A DNA stretch of 64,000 nucleotides from Capra hircus (GCF_001704415.2 NC_030811.1:52689591-52753590), one strand, 5' to 3'; positions 1 through 12,387 are shown, counted from the stretch's first letter. Notes: a model not told the origin generated them from the sequence alone. Translations and numbers: made by a program.

Positions 1-217
1 ATTAGAAGGAAAGTATGCTCTGCCCTGCCATTTATCTCACTAGATGCCCTCCTGGATCCAGAAGAAGTGAGTCACAGATGCTTAGAAGCATCTCAGTTGC
101 TCACTTCGAACAGTTTATATTGAACTATTGAAACAATGCACTAGAAATTAACTTGTCCTGTTTTTCTGTCCATATGAAACAAGTTCTTTTTGACATATGT
201 GAAGCCTTTTGAATGGA

Positions 218-415
218 TTAAGAGCATGAACTTACAGCTAGATAGGCCTGGGTTCAAGTCCTGGCCCACAGCTCTGTGACCTTTGACGTTTTTACCTCCT
301 CCCTGCCTCGGTTACATCATCATTAGGGTGTGGATATCAGCAGTCAACTCACATAGCTTCCATAAGAAATAAATGAGATAAAACATACATAGAGAATTTA
401 GAATTGTGTTCATTA
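218..415 (+). repeat. MIR SINE
   Basis: An old tRNA-derived mammalian SINE, sense orientation. It has the internal motif cctgggttcaagtcctggc followed by ctgtgacctttg and a degraded aaatgagataaaacata core. The MIR family predates placental radiation, so this marks old sequence. Confidence 0.75.
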
Positions 416-429
416 TAAAAACATAACTG

Positions 430-639
430 TGCTCTGTGCTCAGTCACTTCAGTCATGTCCGACTCTGCGTCCTTATGGACTGTAGCCTGCCAAGCTCCTT
501 TATCCATGGGATTTTCCCAGCAAGAATACTGGAGTGGGTTGCCATTCCCTCCTCCAGGGGATCTTCCCCATCAGGGGATGGAACCTGTGTCTCCTGCATT
601 GCAGGTGGTTTCTTTACTCTGAGCCTCCAAGGAAGCCCC
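430..639 (-). repeat. Bov-tA SINE
   Basis: A ruminant SINE made of a tRNA-Glu-like head and a BovB-derived tail, inserted antisense. On the + strand it opens with the tail motif cagtcatgtccgactctg and closes with the complemented head ending gcctccaaggaagcccc. About 210 bp, full length for the family. No clean TSD. Confidence 0.9.
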
Positions 640-3600
640 TATAAGGACACAGAATTATTCGCTATTATTATTAGCATGTGACAGTGATATTCAGTAGCTT
701 AAGGATCCCAGTTTTTTGGTGACTTGTGAGCCTTGAGGCTAGGATAGTGCCATATGATACTGGTCCCAACACACCCACCGTTTAGATTTGCACTGGGACC
801 ATGTCCATGATATAGTATGAAACCCCAAATGCGTGATGTTCTAGCCTGAACATAAGAATGTGGTTACTGCATAGTTAAACCTTCCTGAGGCAAGCTCAGA
901 AATTACTGGATCCATTATCTCCTTGGCAGGGTCAGCAGTGCAGCTCTTTTCCTTCCTCAGCTACGAAATGAATGTTAGCAGGACAGCCTGGAACCCGAGG
1001 GTTAGGTTGGTATGGGTTGCATGAAGCCTTCTGCTGGACCCTGTGTTATTGCTTTCTGATGAAGTGTGGACATTTGGCACCAGGAGCAGATGTGCTCCCA
1101 GGAGCCAGGCAGAGGAGCATCCCTCTTTGCAAGTGGTAAGCGCATCTCTTGGGCCTGCTTATTCTTCCACAAGGGTTTTCAGATGTCCACTGGGGTCGCT
1201 GAATGGGATGTCCTTTCTGGTGCACTCTCAGCCGGTAAAATGAGGTAACAGTACCCTGAGGAATGTTTAGATCGACATGATTCCAGGTCAGGCAAGTGAA
1301 GCAGTGGACCTGGAGAGTCTGGCCTAGATGCAAGTCTTGTTTCATGCAAATAATTCTGGGAAGGATCCAACTTAGGTTTGGATGTTTCTTTTAATTTGGC
1401 ATTGGACCAGGTTAAGGGGAGTGAATAGCTGTCTTCATTCCCATCCTGGAACCACATCAGCCCCTGCCTCAAGGCTAGAACCTCCTCATTCTCCTGACAT
1501 TGGGACCCTGATGAGCCGCAGCTTAACTGAGTCTTTCTGGTTCTGCTTCGGCAAGGATTCTCAGCTGTGTGGGAGGAAGGATGCTCTCCAAGACATGGGA
1601 GAGCAAAGTGGAGAGGAAAGAAATAGAATGCCTCGTTGGGCTGCCTTCCATCAGAGGGAAAAGAAGCAATACTTGTTCACTACAGCTGAGTTCTAAGAAG
1701 GTGGGAAAATGGAGCCAGAATAATACTTCTTTGGCAAATGGATGTTGATTTCCCTCCGAAGGAAAAGGCAGGGAAGGGAGATACAGCTAAGATTTATTTA
1801 TCTATATGAACTTGGCACTTTAGTGAGTTATCTCCTGTAAGAGAAGATGTGTGAAAAGGGTGTGTAACCATGCTGATGGCTAGAAGGATCTTTTGTGTGT
1901 GGTGAAATGTTTTTAAAGCTACCCTTGAGCATCATCAGACACTTGGTCTGGTGAATTATTTCTCTGATCATTAGACTTAATTGAAGAATTATAACAACTT
2001 CTCATGACGCATTTGGCTGTTCCTTGTGTCCCAGGTTAATTAGCACTGGCAAGTCCATTAAGCCCATGTAATATCGCTCACCCCTCACCCAGAACTTGTG
2101 ATTGAGCATCTTGAGGGCCACACACCTTCTTTACCTCACTCTATCCATCATTGCTTTATCTGAATTCTGCTTCCTCTGTCGAATTGGCCTTGCTCAATTT
2201 GCATTGTGTGGTGACCTGATGGTGTGAAAAAGCTCAGCGTAGGTACAACTGTGGAATTTTCCCTAATGAATTTAAAGGGGGTCTTGATTTAAAGCAGGGT
2301 ATGATTACCTTTATACTCTATGGTATGTTTTAGTAGAAAGAAGTTTCTTTTTTTTTTTTTCGATAAGTAAGGCATAGCTCACTTTTCTTTTTAGTATCTG
2401 AAGCCACTTAGAGAAGGCAAAATAAAACTCAGAGCTTTTCTGACAGTATGTTCTGATATACAACTTCAACTCTCCTCCTGTTTTGTTGACTGACAGATTT
2501 TGAAGAGAATTTTCTGTTAGATAAAGATGCTTGTTTTTGCCATTAAATTATAAGAGATTAGGAACATTCCCTTTTCTTCATATTGTATTGGCAATTTGAT
2601 CTGTAGGAGGTGATTGAAGCTTCAGCCTTGAACTAATTTCTATAGCTGGAGTCTCTGTCTTTAAATTTCATTTTAATTTGATTTGAAGTATATACAAGAA
2701 AGATGAAAGAGAGAGAAAGAGAAAGATTGTAACAAATATGGTATATTATCTCAGATTTTATTTTATTTGAAATTTTCTTTCTCAAGTAATACTAATTATA
2801 GAAGATGTGAAAATAAGCCCACATATTCTTGGGTTTTATTCTTTCCCACTACTTAAAACTGCATCCATTAGAATGCCTAGAAATATTAAAATAATTTTAC
2901 AAGATGATCTTTGCAAGCATTTTGGTCTGTTATTAACAACAGACTGTACCTGGTGCATGTGGGGAATGCATTAGAAGTTCTTTCACAGATAATTCATCCA
3001 GTCAAAGTCAGCATCCCATTTCATAGCAGAGCCTCTGTCAATGATGACTCCCTAAGTGTATAATGACAGGTGTCCCCAGGTCTGCACTATTGACAATTAG
3101 TAAAATTCTAAAGTCAATTTCTATTTCATGAATAAGGGACTTTAGTTTTTAAGGTTGCAGGGCAGGCCCCGTTTTTCTTGCTTGTTTTACCTAAAACTTC
3201 ATTCTTTGATCATCATATTGTCCTTATAAGTCATCTAACAGGTCAGGTGCCTGGATGTGAGAATTGTTCCACGATGAACTTTAAGATACTTATCGTCCAT
3301 CCTTTTTTGATATGCCTGTCTTGATAGAAGTGCCACCTATGATTTAATTACTGCTTCTTGTGAAGTTCACAGGGAATAAATGGACTTGTTAAAAGAAACC
3401 ATGCCATTTTGAGAGGTTGGGGACCGAGGCATTTGTGGTAGGAGTTAGTGTGTAGGAAGGGGGCTTGAGGGATGGTATAAGTAGGTAGCACATTATAAGT
3501 AGTGACTCCTTCTTCCTCCCAGTCCTCTCTCCCCATCCCCAATTCCATACCCCACCTTTGTATCCCTGGATGCCTAGACCTGTCTTGTATCCTCCATTCC

Positions 3601-4642
3601 TTAATCCTCACTTCCCCTGCGTTCCCTGGTGTGCCTCGGTGGTTTGGAGAGAAACTGCTATTTGAACCCAGGAGTTGCTGAACCCAGGAGCAGGAAGCAG
3701 AGGAGCAGTGCAGACATTCTGTCCATTTCCTCTGCGCGCCCCGCCAAGCACCCGGGAAAGACTTGACATTCATCAGAGTAGCTGCGTGAAGATCAGACAG
3801 CAGGCCTAAGGAGCAATTTCATATACGCCAAGATTTTCACATGGTTTTCCCAAGAATCCCTTTTTGTGACAAAACTCACTATAACAGGCAAATGTCTGTG
3901 GTTGTTTAATTATATGAGAAGCAAGGATGGTAGGGAGGGAGTGGAGAAGAGAAGGAACTGGCTAGTACGTGGTTTATGTGAGAGAAGCATTTTGTAATCC
4001 AGATGGTCCTTCGAAGCTTTTTGTTTGCTTTAAGATTAGGTGTGAGGCAAAGGCATATTCCTATTCTACTACAGGTGATGGGTAAAATGTGAAAGACTTG
4101 AACCAGGGGCACTGCCCCCTGTTGTATAAAAGCCAAAGATGTGAGGGACAGGAATGGGAGTTGGCGAAAAATGCTGTCCATACCTACCCTAGGGCCTTTA
4201 AATATGTGTTCTCCTCTAGAGGAGTTGTGGGACTCAGGAGCCACACAGACTGATAAATAGCTCTGCCCAAATTAACACATTTCAGCTAATACTTACGGCA
4301 GCCTCTCTGCTCCCCACGTCCCGCCCTGCCCCACCAGAACTTCTGTAAAGGGTCATTTCAACTAACATGAGTTTCTTGTTCTTTCTTTTTCCTCCATCCA
4401 TTCTGGTATGTTCAACCAAAAGTGAGAGAATCAATGGACCTATGAAAGGAGCATGTAAAACTCCCGAGAACAGAGTATCTCCCTTCAAAGAATCACCATG
4501 TTGGTCTTTGTCTAGAGGATCTCTAGACCTTTTTATATAACTATTTTGGGGGAAGGGAGCTGAGGCCTGGTTCTAAATAGTAAACTTCAGTGGACAGTGT
4601 CTACTCTAGTGTATGGGGGGTGGGTGTAGGAAAAAAAAAAAA
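640..4642. other. Unique sequence, no gene seen
   Basis: No recognisable repeat of size and no supported coding region. It contains a short poly-T run near 2348-2360 and an AG-rich patch near 2705-2727. Open frames here (the longest, 141 codons, at 3348-3773 minus) have no recognisable domain and look like chance. Confidence 0.6.
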
Positions 4643-4868
4643 GGGCTTCCCTGGAGGCTCAGAGGTTAAAGCATCTGCCTGCGTTTGCCTGCAATGCGGG
4701 GGATCTGGGTTCAATCCCTGGGTCGGGAACATCTCCTGGAGAAGGAAATGGCAACCCACTCCAGTATTCTTGCCTGGAGAATCCCATGGACAGAGGAGCC
4801 TAGTGGGCTACAGTCCACGGGGTCGCAAAGAGTCAGACATGAGTGAGAGACTTCACTTTTTCACTTTC
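4643..4868 (+). repeat. Bov-tA SINE
   Basis: Sense copy: head gggcttccctggaggctcag, middle tattcttgcctggagaatcc, tail gtcgcaaagagtcagacatg. The head carries a small internal duplication (gcctgc...gcctgcaatgc). It sits directly after a 12-A run. Confidence 0.92.
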
Positions 4869-5614
4869 AGGATAAGATAGGAATTATTCTAGAGATATAG
4901 AAGATAATAACAAGAAAAAACACAAAGGTTGGAGCTATGTGAAATAAATATAGAAGGAGCAGGGAAATGAAAAAGGCATTAGGCAAGCTGGATAAACAAG
5001 GTTGCAGTTTTGGAAGGTGAGAAAGCAGTGGGGAAACCACATTAAAGAGTCTTTAATAATAAAGCATCAATACTCACGGAAGTCCATCTCTTTTGAATTG
5101 GCTAGAGACTCCTGACACTAAGGGTTGATGTTCATTTTCCCTGGAGGTATTCCACTGGAGCATTGCTATATAATGACTTGATGTTGCCATGTAGACTTCA
5201 ACATATATGATATTTTGGGGATTTTGTGAATTGGCCTGTGTTTTATTGCATAGTGTGAAATGTGTAAAGCTTGGTTAACCTGTGTATAGATAGGTTATTG
5301 TTGACTAGTTACAGTGTACTAGGATTGCCTGTAATATTTAAGCTTCTTACTACTGTGTGTGTTGGTAGGAACATATAATTTTTGTACATTATATTTACTG
5401 AGACATTATCATTTTTATTTTACAAATACTTTGGGATTCAAATGTATTTTTTACTTCTGTGAGAATTGATTTAGAAAGAGTTTTAATGAAATTCCACTGA
5501 TTTTAGATTTTGCTTGAGACTGACTTCAACAAATTGTCCTGTATGTTCCAAATTTAAAAGAAAAAAAAAAAAGATGCAGGTGCTAGAACTAGACCCCAGG
5601 ATTTGAAATCTGAG
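4869..5614. other. Unique sequence, no gene seen
   Basis: AT-rich sequence with an A-run near 5561-5572. No repeat or coding region recognised. Confidence 0.5.
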
Positions 5615-5735
5615 TACACAATTTGCCAAATGTGCCATTGGGAAAAACATACCTTGGCCCCTCTGGGTCTCAGTTTCTTCATCTGTGAAATGGAAATAAT
5701 AATGGACCCAATTTTAAAGGGCATTTGTAATGTAT
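5615..5735 (+). repeat. MIR SINE fragment
   Basis: The MIR middle is visible as ctgggtctcagtttcttcat followed by ctgtgaaatggaaataataa. Both ends are degraded. Confidence 0.65.
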
Positions 5736-5931
5736 GGACACATCAACCCACAAGTCCTGGGCCCATGGCAAGTGCTCATTCTAGGTTCACTATTATGGAC
5801 AGCGTCTTAAGAGCTTTAAATGACGGAAAAGGAAAGAGAGCACTGCACTTGGAACTTTTGTTGCATTGGGAATATTTCAGTGCATAACATGGTGGAAAAT
5901 TTAAGCAAGACAGATCAAAACCACTCAGAAA

Positions 5932-6120
5932 TCCTAGATTTTTTTACAGTAATGCTTCAAAGTCCTCTACAGCATCCAGAATTTTAAGACAGAATCTATT
6001 TTTTCCAGCTCAAAGAATTGAATTAACAATCTCTAAGTCAAATCTTAGCGATTGTTAGATTCTGTCTTAAAATTCTGGAGACTGTAGAGGCCTTTGAAGC
6101 ATTACTGTAAAAATCTAGGA
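5932..6120. repeat. 189-bp near-perfect palindrome
   Basis: The left arm 5932-5997 is the reverse complement of 6057-6120, with three mismatches and a 2-T length difference by eye. Between the arms lie a second inverted pair (6025-6037 with 6044-6056, one mismatch), a 6-nt loop (tcaaat, 6038-6043) and a one-sided 27-nt bulge (5998-6024). Outer ends read tcctagattttt and aaaaatctagga. A transcript would fold into one long hairpin. The family is not recognised: it could be a palindromic DNA-transposon relic or a template-switch inverted duplication. Confidence 0.9.
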
Positions 6121-6187
6121 CAAAAAATGTGTCTGGGCAGTAAGTTTTTGCTAGAGCTTTTTTAAGCACAATAAAAATCGGGACATA

Positions 6188-6417
6188 AGGATACCCAGGT
6201 GGCACTTAGTGGTAAAGAACCTGTCTGCTAGTGCAACAGACATAAGAGACACGAGTTCGATCCCTGGGTCTGAAAGATCCCCTGGGGTTGGGCATGCCAA
6301 CTCACTCCAGTATTCTTGCTGGGAAAATCCCATGGATAGAGGAACTTGGTAGGCTACAGTCTATAGGGTTGCAAAGAAATTGGACACAACTGAAGCAACC
6401 TAGCATACACACACACA
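6188..6417 (+). repeat. Bov-tA-type SINE, diverged
   Basis: The head is degraded (aggatacccaggtggcactt). The body is intact (actccagtattcttgctggg) and ends in an ACAC tract at 6405-6416. It lies 67 bp after the palindrome. Confidence 0.85.
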
Positions 6418-6607
6418 TTGAAAGTGTCATATGGTTACCAAAAGGTAAAAGCCAAAAAGTAAATGTAAAATATTCATGTATAGTCAATTTGTGAATAGGT
6501 TATTCTATGGCATAACTTCATCTAGTAAGTACAGATCTTTTCTCTTTATACAACTGGATTTGTGTCAGAATTCACAAATTTGGACTATTTTAAAATAAGA
6601 ATGTGTT

Positions 6608-7170
6608 TCCAAATGTCCTTAAGTAGTAAATGGTTAACCAAATACTAGTACATCCATACCATGGAATATTACTCAGCAGTAAAAAGTAACAAACTATTGA
6701 TACATGCAGTACCTGGGTGGATCTCAGGGGAATTATAGTTAATGATAAAAGCTAATCTCAAAAGATTACATACTGTATGATTCCATTAATATAACAGTCT
6801 CGATATGACAAAACTATAGAGATGGAGAACTGATTAGTGGTGGCTGAGAGCTAAGGCTGGTGGTGGGGCTGGAAGTGGCTATAAAGAGGTATCATGAGTA
6901 ATCATTTTGGTGATGAAATAGTCTCTGTCTTGATTGTAGTGGTGACCACACAAATTTACATGTATGTTAAATTTTAGAGAATTAAACACACACACACACA
7001 CACAATGAGTACATGTAAGTGGTGAAATAATCTCTGTAGATTGGACCAGTGTCAACTTGCACTATAGCCATGCAAGATGTTACCACTGGAGGAAACTGAG
7101 TAAAGAGTACACTGGACCTCCCTGTGCAATTTTTCCCAACATTTTGTGAATCTATAATTATTCTCCCCTT
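6608..7170 (+). repeat. Old L1 3' end (L1M-type)
   Basis: The end of ORF2 and the 3' UTR of an old L1, sense. It contains accatggaatattactcagc (a common L1 ORF2 end motif), then gactgattagtggtggctga-like UTR sequence, and ends with gtgaatctataattattct. An (AC)n tract at 6986-7004 has grown inside the UTR. No coding capacity remains. Confidence 0.75.
6986..7004. repeat. (AC)n microsatellite
   Basis: A pure AC dinucleotide run of about 9 units inside the L1 3' UTR. Confidence 0.95.
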
Positions 7171-8209
7171 CCCAAAATGGAAAAAATCAAAGATATATTT
7201 ATTTCTCATTTGATTTTAAGTCAGTAGATTTAAAGAATCCTTCCATGACAAAATAAGTTTCTCCCTTTTCAGGCACCCACAATAAGCACTGAAAGATTGA
7301 CCAACCAACTGCTTTTTGAATGTGAGCATATTGGGATCAACATATTACCCTGAAATTCATAAATTCACTGTATTCCATGGCTGCCAGATGAAGATTTTGT
7401 GACAGAAACCTTTATGTGTCATTAGTTGGACTCTAATAAATATGCAAAATAGTTTGTCCACAGCCTTTGAGAACTTAGCCAGTTTGAGCCTAAGTATTTT
7501 GTTTAGATCCTGACCTATCTGTTGAGGTCTTTTGATCATATTTAAAGAGGAATTGGGAAGTCACTCATCTGAATCCTTGTTCCATGCCATACCAGCTCTC
7601 TTATCACTATGCCTGTGACCTTTCTATCTCAACCAGATGGCCAAACAGGGAGGAGAGACATTTGGCTGCAATAGACTGTTCAGAACTGGGGCACCCTAAC
7701 CAGGTGGAAGTTGTCTCAAAGAAGGTCTTTGTTGGCTGTGGCCGCCACTGAGCAATGACTACAATCTGAGTGTGTGTGACATCCTGCTGTGGGAGTTTGT
7801 GTTTAGCTTGTAGATCTTCCAAGGAGTGTGATGTTCTTGAGGAATAATAACTGATTTGTCTGGGCCCTTTTCTGCCCATATTTTAAATTTGGATTTTTCT
7901 TTTTCCATTCCCATTTAAACCCAGTAAGGTTACTGAACATGTTGCTTTATGTCCCTAGGTTTTAGTTAGTTGGTTGGTCAGTTGAGCTTGCTGGTTAAGT
8001 TGCAGCCAGCTGTGTTTTTAGTTTAGAAACCAAGAGTGTGGAAGGTTTTGCTGTAGTTTTGGGGGTCTTGAGGTAATTTGTGAATATGATGGCTGATGTA
8101 AGAAGGAACATTTCCTCAGGAGATCTGTGGCCAGAGCCAGAATGTTTCACAAATTTAAGAGCAGTGCTTATGTCCAAGGGTGTGTAGCATACAATATTTA
8201 GAGAGATGA
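7171..8209. other. Unclassified sequence
   Basis: No repeat family or gene recognised. The 90-codon frame at 7607-7879 (minus) has no domain signature. Confidence 0.5.
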
Positions 8210-8220
8210 TATGCTTAAAG

Positions 8221-8432
8221 ACTTCCCTGGTAGCTCAGATGGTAAAGTGTCTGCCTACAATGCGGGAGACCCAGGTTCAATCCCTGGGTCGGGAAGATCT
8301 CCTGGAGAAGGAAATGGCACCCCACTCCAGTATTCTTACCTGGAAAATCCCATGGATGGAAGAGCCTGGTAGGCTACAATCCATGGTGTTGCAGAGTTGG
8401 ACACGACTGAGCAACTTCACTTTCTTTTCACT
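8221..8432 (+). repeat. Bov-tA SINE with TSD
   Basis: Sense copy, head acttccctggtagctcagat, tail ttggacacgactgagcaact. Flanked by tatgcttaaag (8210-8220) and tatgcataaaag (8433-8444), an imperfect TSD that fixes the boundaries. Confidence 0.93.
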
Positions 8433-8444
8433 TATGCATAAAAG

Positions 8445-9114
8445 AGTGGTAGTCCTCTGCATTTGTGTGACATTTAAGATGGTTTCAAACCAGTTCATGT
8501 GCGTCTTTTTGTTATCTCACTCCAGATGGAGCAGGAGTATCAGATAACCTTCAACTACACTTGTTAAACAAGTAAAGATAAAAAGAAGACTAGAAGAGCT
8601 ATTACTTATTTAAAGCCCCTACTGTAGTAAGGGAGGCATCAAGGACTAGTTATAAAATGTTTATTTTGGTGCTCTTTTCGCTGGAACCCACTGCCTCTGC
8701 ACATACTCTTGATGCCGAAGAACTATGAAACATTCCATTTCTTTTTTACATTGACTTTAGATATTGGAAAGAATTTATGGTGAGATCTGGGTTTATTTTC
8801 TACATCAGAGGCTTATGTGGATGAGAGATTGGCCTTGAGAAATGTCAGTGAAGGAACATTGATCTTTTGTATATATGGTTAAAAGAGTTTATAAACCCTT
8901 TTTTTCCCCCAATAGAACTAGATAATGTAAGATCAGATTGCCTACTTAAGTAGTGGCTGATGTTGACTTACCATTCAGAAGAATCAAAACTTTTCTTCTC
9001 TTGAATATTCATTCTGTTTAATCGTTTGATTACCTTACTCCTTGGTTCTTTCATGGGTCAGATAATCTGTCTAATGAAGGAAGTATTGCTCTGTTTAGGC
9101 AAGAATCCAACAGT
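8445..9114. other. Unclassified sequence
   Basis: AT-rich, with no recognisable gene or repeat. Confidence 0.5.
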
Positions 9115-9126
9115 CAGTTTCTCACT

Positions 9127-9347
9127 GAAAGTGAAAAGTGAAAGTGTTAGTTACTCAGTTGTGTCTGACTCTTTGTGACCCCAAGGACTTAGCCCACCAG
9201 ACTCTTCTGCCCATGAAATTCTCCAGGCAAGAAGACTGGAGTGGGCTGCTATTACCTTCTCCAGGAGATCTTCCTGACCCAGGGATCGAACCCAGGTCTC
9301 CCGTGTTGTGGACAGATTTATTACCCTCTGAGCCCCCAGGGAAGCCC
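9127..9347 (-). repeat. Bov-tA SINE with perfect 12-bp TSD
   Basis: Antisense copy: begins with the GAAAGTGAAA-type tail, ends with complemented head ccccagggaagcc. The duplication cagtttctcact is at 9115-9126 and 9348-9359 without mismatch, which suggests a comparatively young insertion. Confidence 0.95.
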
Positions 9348-9359
9348 CAGTTTCTCACT

Positions 9360-10499
9360 AAATGATAAAATAATAAATATTAAGTAATAAAATCATAAAA
9401 TAGTTATGGGCAAAGCCCTCTCTATAATTCTTCTCAATATGCATCATGTTGGTTGTCTTCTAGTTTTGCCTAGTTTTTTCATATTACTATACCATAGATT
9501 AAAATAATCTCATCATTGGGATCAAAATTGTTTCAGTTGAAGTAGAAATGTTTTAATAACAAACATTACTCTTAAATAAATCATTTTAAACTAATTTATC
9601 CTTTGCTTTATTTAAAAAATGATGTAAATTGATTTATTGCTTGCATTATACCCCACAGCCCTGGAAGAATTAATATTTTCTAATCATTATGGACAGCAGC
9701 TTGAAGGACAAATAGAACCCAGGAGCTGATGTTTACATAAAGACTTAGGACACAGAACAATTTATGCCTTTTCTTATTTGAAAAAAAAAAGTTGAGTCAC
9801 ACAGGAAGGTCTTAGAGGACATCAGGAAACAGAATAGCCTAATAATTTTGATAATTAGGATTCTTCTGATGCTGGGATGGCTTATATAGAGAGTATCAGG
9901 TCCCTAGACAACTAGGTGTCTCACACAATGAAAACATCCTTGCTTAGTCCTAAGAACGAGAAGGAAGTATTTGTGTTTGGTGTTAAGTGGTGGTAAGTGA
10001 AAATTTCTAATTTGCAGACCCAGGAAAATTCTGCTTAAAGTGAGAATTGCTTTGTGCTTTAGTATTTCCCTGAATTCCTCTAGATATTGTGAGAAAGCCC
10101 GTCTCTTTCTCCACTCTGGTGTCATCAAGCATGCACCCTGCATCCGTTTGGTCAGAGACCTAACACATTAAGGCACATGTGGGAGAGAGTATCAGAAGGG
10201 TCATCTTCTTTTCTATTTTTAGCCTTCAGGATTGGAATCCCCTTATTCCAAAAATATCTTTTTTGGGGAATCCCAAACAATGTGCTAAATTTAATACCCC
10301 AAAAGGAAATGAACTGGAATTGACCTTTGCTACTTCCTGCTCCTTATTTCCTGCTATTCTGGTGACTTTCTCAAAAATGGCACTCGTCCATCCCTGAGCT
10401 GGTTATCAGAGTCAAAGCTGATTTCCTGCCCATGGGATGCAGAAATGAGGGGGACACGGTTTTGGTAAAATGGTGGGTTTGGTAAATTGAGATTAGAGA
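9360..10499. other. Unclassified sequence
   Basis: AT-rich, with a 10-A run near 9781. No gene or repeat recognised. Confidence 0.5.
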
Positions 10500-10782
10500 C
10501 ACCAGACATGAAAGAATGCATTCGTTATGATTCTACTTCATGAAATTCTAGAACAGGCAAAATGCCCTTCAGAAGCAGAAAGCATGTCAGTGGTGGCCTG
10601 GGAGGAGGCTGCCAGCAAAGGGACATGAGACAACCTTTTGGGTGACAAAAATACCTTACCTCTTGACTTGTGTTGGTGGTGACACAGATGTAGACACTTG
10701 TCAACACTCAACGATTTTCCACATGAAATGGATAAATTTTATCATACGTAATTTTTATCTCAGTAAATTAAAAAAATTGTGA
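10500..10782 (+). repeat. Old L1 3' UTR fragment (L1M-type)
   Basis: Sense fragment recognised by atgaaattctagaacaggca, gtcagtggtggcctgggagg and the terminal tttttatctcagtaaat. Non-coding. Confidence 0.7.
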
Positions 10783-11587
10783 TTAGAATACAACTTGAAA
10801 ATCATTACTGCCATCCCCCTGCTTGTCCTTTTAATTTTGTTTTAATGACAATATTTGGGGACAATATTTTGATAGCAAATGCCACTTTTTATGTTTTATA
10901 AGATTAAAATGTCCATGTAATACCACCAAAAGAAAATTTATCTCATGGAGCAGGATCACTCTAACTAATTAGAGATGTTAAAGTTCTGTTCCTCAAAGTA
11001 TCCTGTGCCTATGAAATATAGAAATATACCTATTTCTACCTATGGGTATAAATATTCATTTGACTTAAAATATTTGCATATTAATTTCATTGTTGCTTTG
11101 CTAAGAGTGTGTGGATAATCACCCAATGATTTACCCTCATGTTCCCTTGATTCAAATCACTCAACTTTGTATGGGCTTCTTGATACTTTTGGTATGAGAA
11201 GAGCCTCTCATCCCTAGAAAAGAGTCCTTGGCAAGCAGAAATGATTCATATTCATTTGCCCTCTGCTTCTTGATTACAAAATGTTCCTAATCAGAACTGA
11301 TTCTTATTAAGCCTTTGCAAATTTTGTCAGGTACAGCAAGGCTTTTCCTTGTAGCTATGTCCTTTTTCTCTCTTTAACTGTCTCAGACATACCATCTACA
11401 TTATTCATATAAGGTGAAATAAATAAGAGATTTGCATGTGACAAATACAATGATCCCTTTGAAAAACTAGATTGTGGTTGCTACAGTTAGACTTTAGAGG
11501 CAAATATAAAAGTTGTGATTTCCCCATTATTTCAGAGAGGTTCTAGGTAAATGACAACCCTTTAACTAGTATTTAAAATATATGAAT
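10783..11587. other. Unclassified sequence
   Basis: AT-rich; nothing recognised. Confidence 0.5.
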
Positions 11588-11680
11588 TTCGAAAAGATAC
11601 ATGTACCCACATGTTTATTTACAATACCAAGACATAGAAACAACCTAAGTGTCCATCAACAAATGGATAAATGAGATGAG

Positions 11681-11681
<1 letters not shown>

Positions 11682-11729
<48 letters not shown>
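11682..11729. repeat. (CA)24 microsatellite
   Basis: An uninterrupted CA run of 48 nt where old L1 copies normally carry a TATATA/CACACA stretch. Likely polymorphic. Confidence 0.97.
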
Positions 11730-11732
<3 letters not shown>

Positions 11733-11955
11733 GAGTCCTGAACAACATGGATGTGAACTGCATGGGTCCTCTTGCATAGATTTTTTTCAACAGTAAATAC
11801 TGCTGTATGACTTGATCCACAGTTGGTTGAATCCATGGATGCAAAAGGTTGAATATGAAGGAACCACAGGTAAGGAGGGCCAGCTAAAAGTTATAGCCGA
11901 TTTTCAATCATATGGAGGGTTGACAATGCCCCCTACATTGTTCAGGGGTCAGCTG
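11728..11955 (+). mobile_element. MER2/Tigger-like DNA transposon
   Basis: A short non-autonomous element with visible terminal inverted repeats: left cagttgagtcctgaacaac, right gttcaggggtcagctg, whose reverse complement is cagctgacccctgaac. The right end is followed by TA (11956-11957), the Tc1/mariner-pogo target dinucleotide; the left TA appears replaced by CA from the microsatellite. Internal motifs ttggttgaatccatggatgc and agttatagccgattttcaat fit MER2-group elements. It has no transposase. It splits an L1, so it is younger than that L1. Confidence 0.7.
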
Positions 11956-12182
11956 TACAATGAAGAATAATTCAGCCATAACAAAGAAGGAAATCCTGCC
12001 GCTTGTAACAATGAAGAAAGACTTAAAAAACTAACTCATAGATAGAGAGAATGAACTAATGATTGCCAGAGTAGAGATAGGAGTTGGGGAGATGAAGGGA
12101 ACAAATTAGTGAAGATGGTCAAAAAATACCCAATATATGTGCATTGGAGCTGGAGGATAAATCTACTCCAGTAATGTGTAAA

Positions 12183-12387
12183 GGAATTCCTTCATAGCTC
12201 AGTTGGTAAAGAATCCGCCTACCGTGCAGGAGACCCGGGTTCTTCCTGGGTTGGGAAGATCCCCTGGAGAAGGAAATGGCAACCCACTCCAGTATTCTTG
12301 CCTGGGAAGTCCCATGGACAGCAGAACCTGGTGGGCTACCGTCCATGGGGTCGCAAGAGTCAGACACGACTTAGCGAGTAAAACACC
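12183..12387 (+). repeat. Bov-tA SINE
   Basis: Sense copy: head ttccttcatagctcagttgg, tail gtcgcaagagtcagacacga. Flanks ccagtaatgtgtaaa and ccagtgtgtaaa look like an imperfect TSD. Confidence 0.92.

Larger units (their letters stand above)
11588..12120 (+). repeat. Old L1 ORF2 end, interrupted
   Basis: Two sense L1 blocks. 11588-11681 contains caacctaagtgtccatcaac. 11958-12120 resumes with aataattcagccataacaaa, the continuation of the same L1 region. They are separated by a CA microsatellite and a DNA transposon that entered later. Confidence 0.75.

Noticed and set aside
3348..3773. 141-codon minus frame in unique sequence
   Set aside because: No recognisable domain, no splice or promoter context, composition unlike a conserved protein. 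Most likely chance.
8221..8432. tRNA-like heads of SINEs as tRNA genes
   Set aside because: They keep only promoter-box-like sequence and carry BovB-derived tails; they cannot fold as a complete tRNA.
11682..11729. Regular repeats as a CRISPR array
   Set aside because: Pure dinucleotide microsatellite without spacers, in a mammalian genome.
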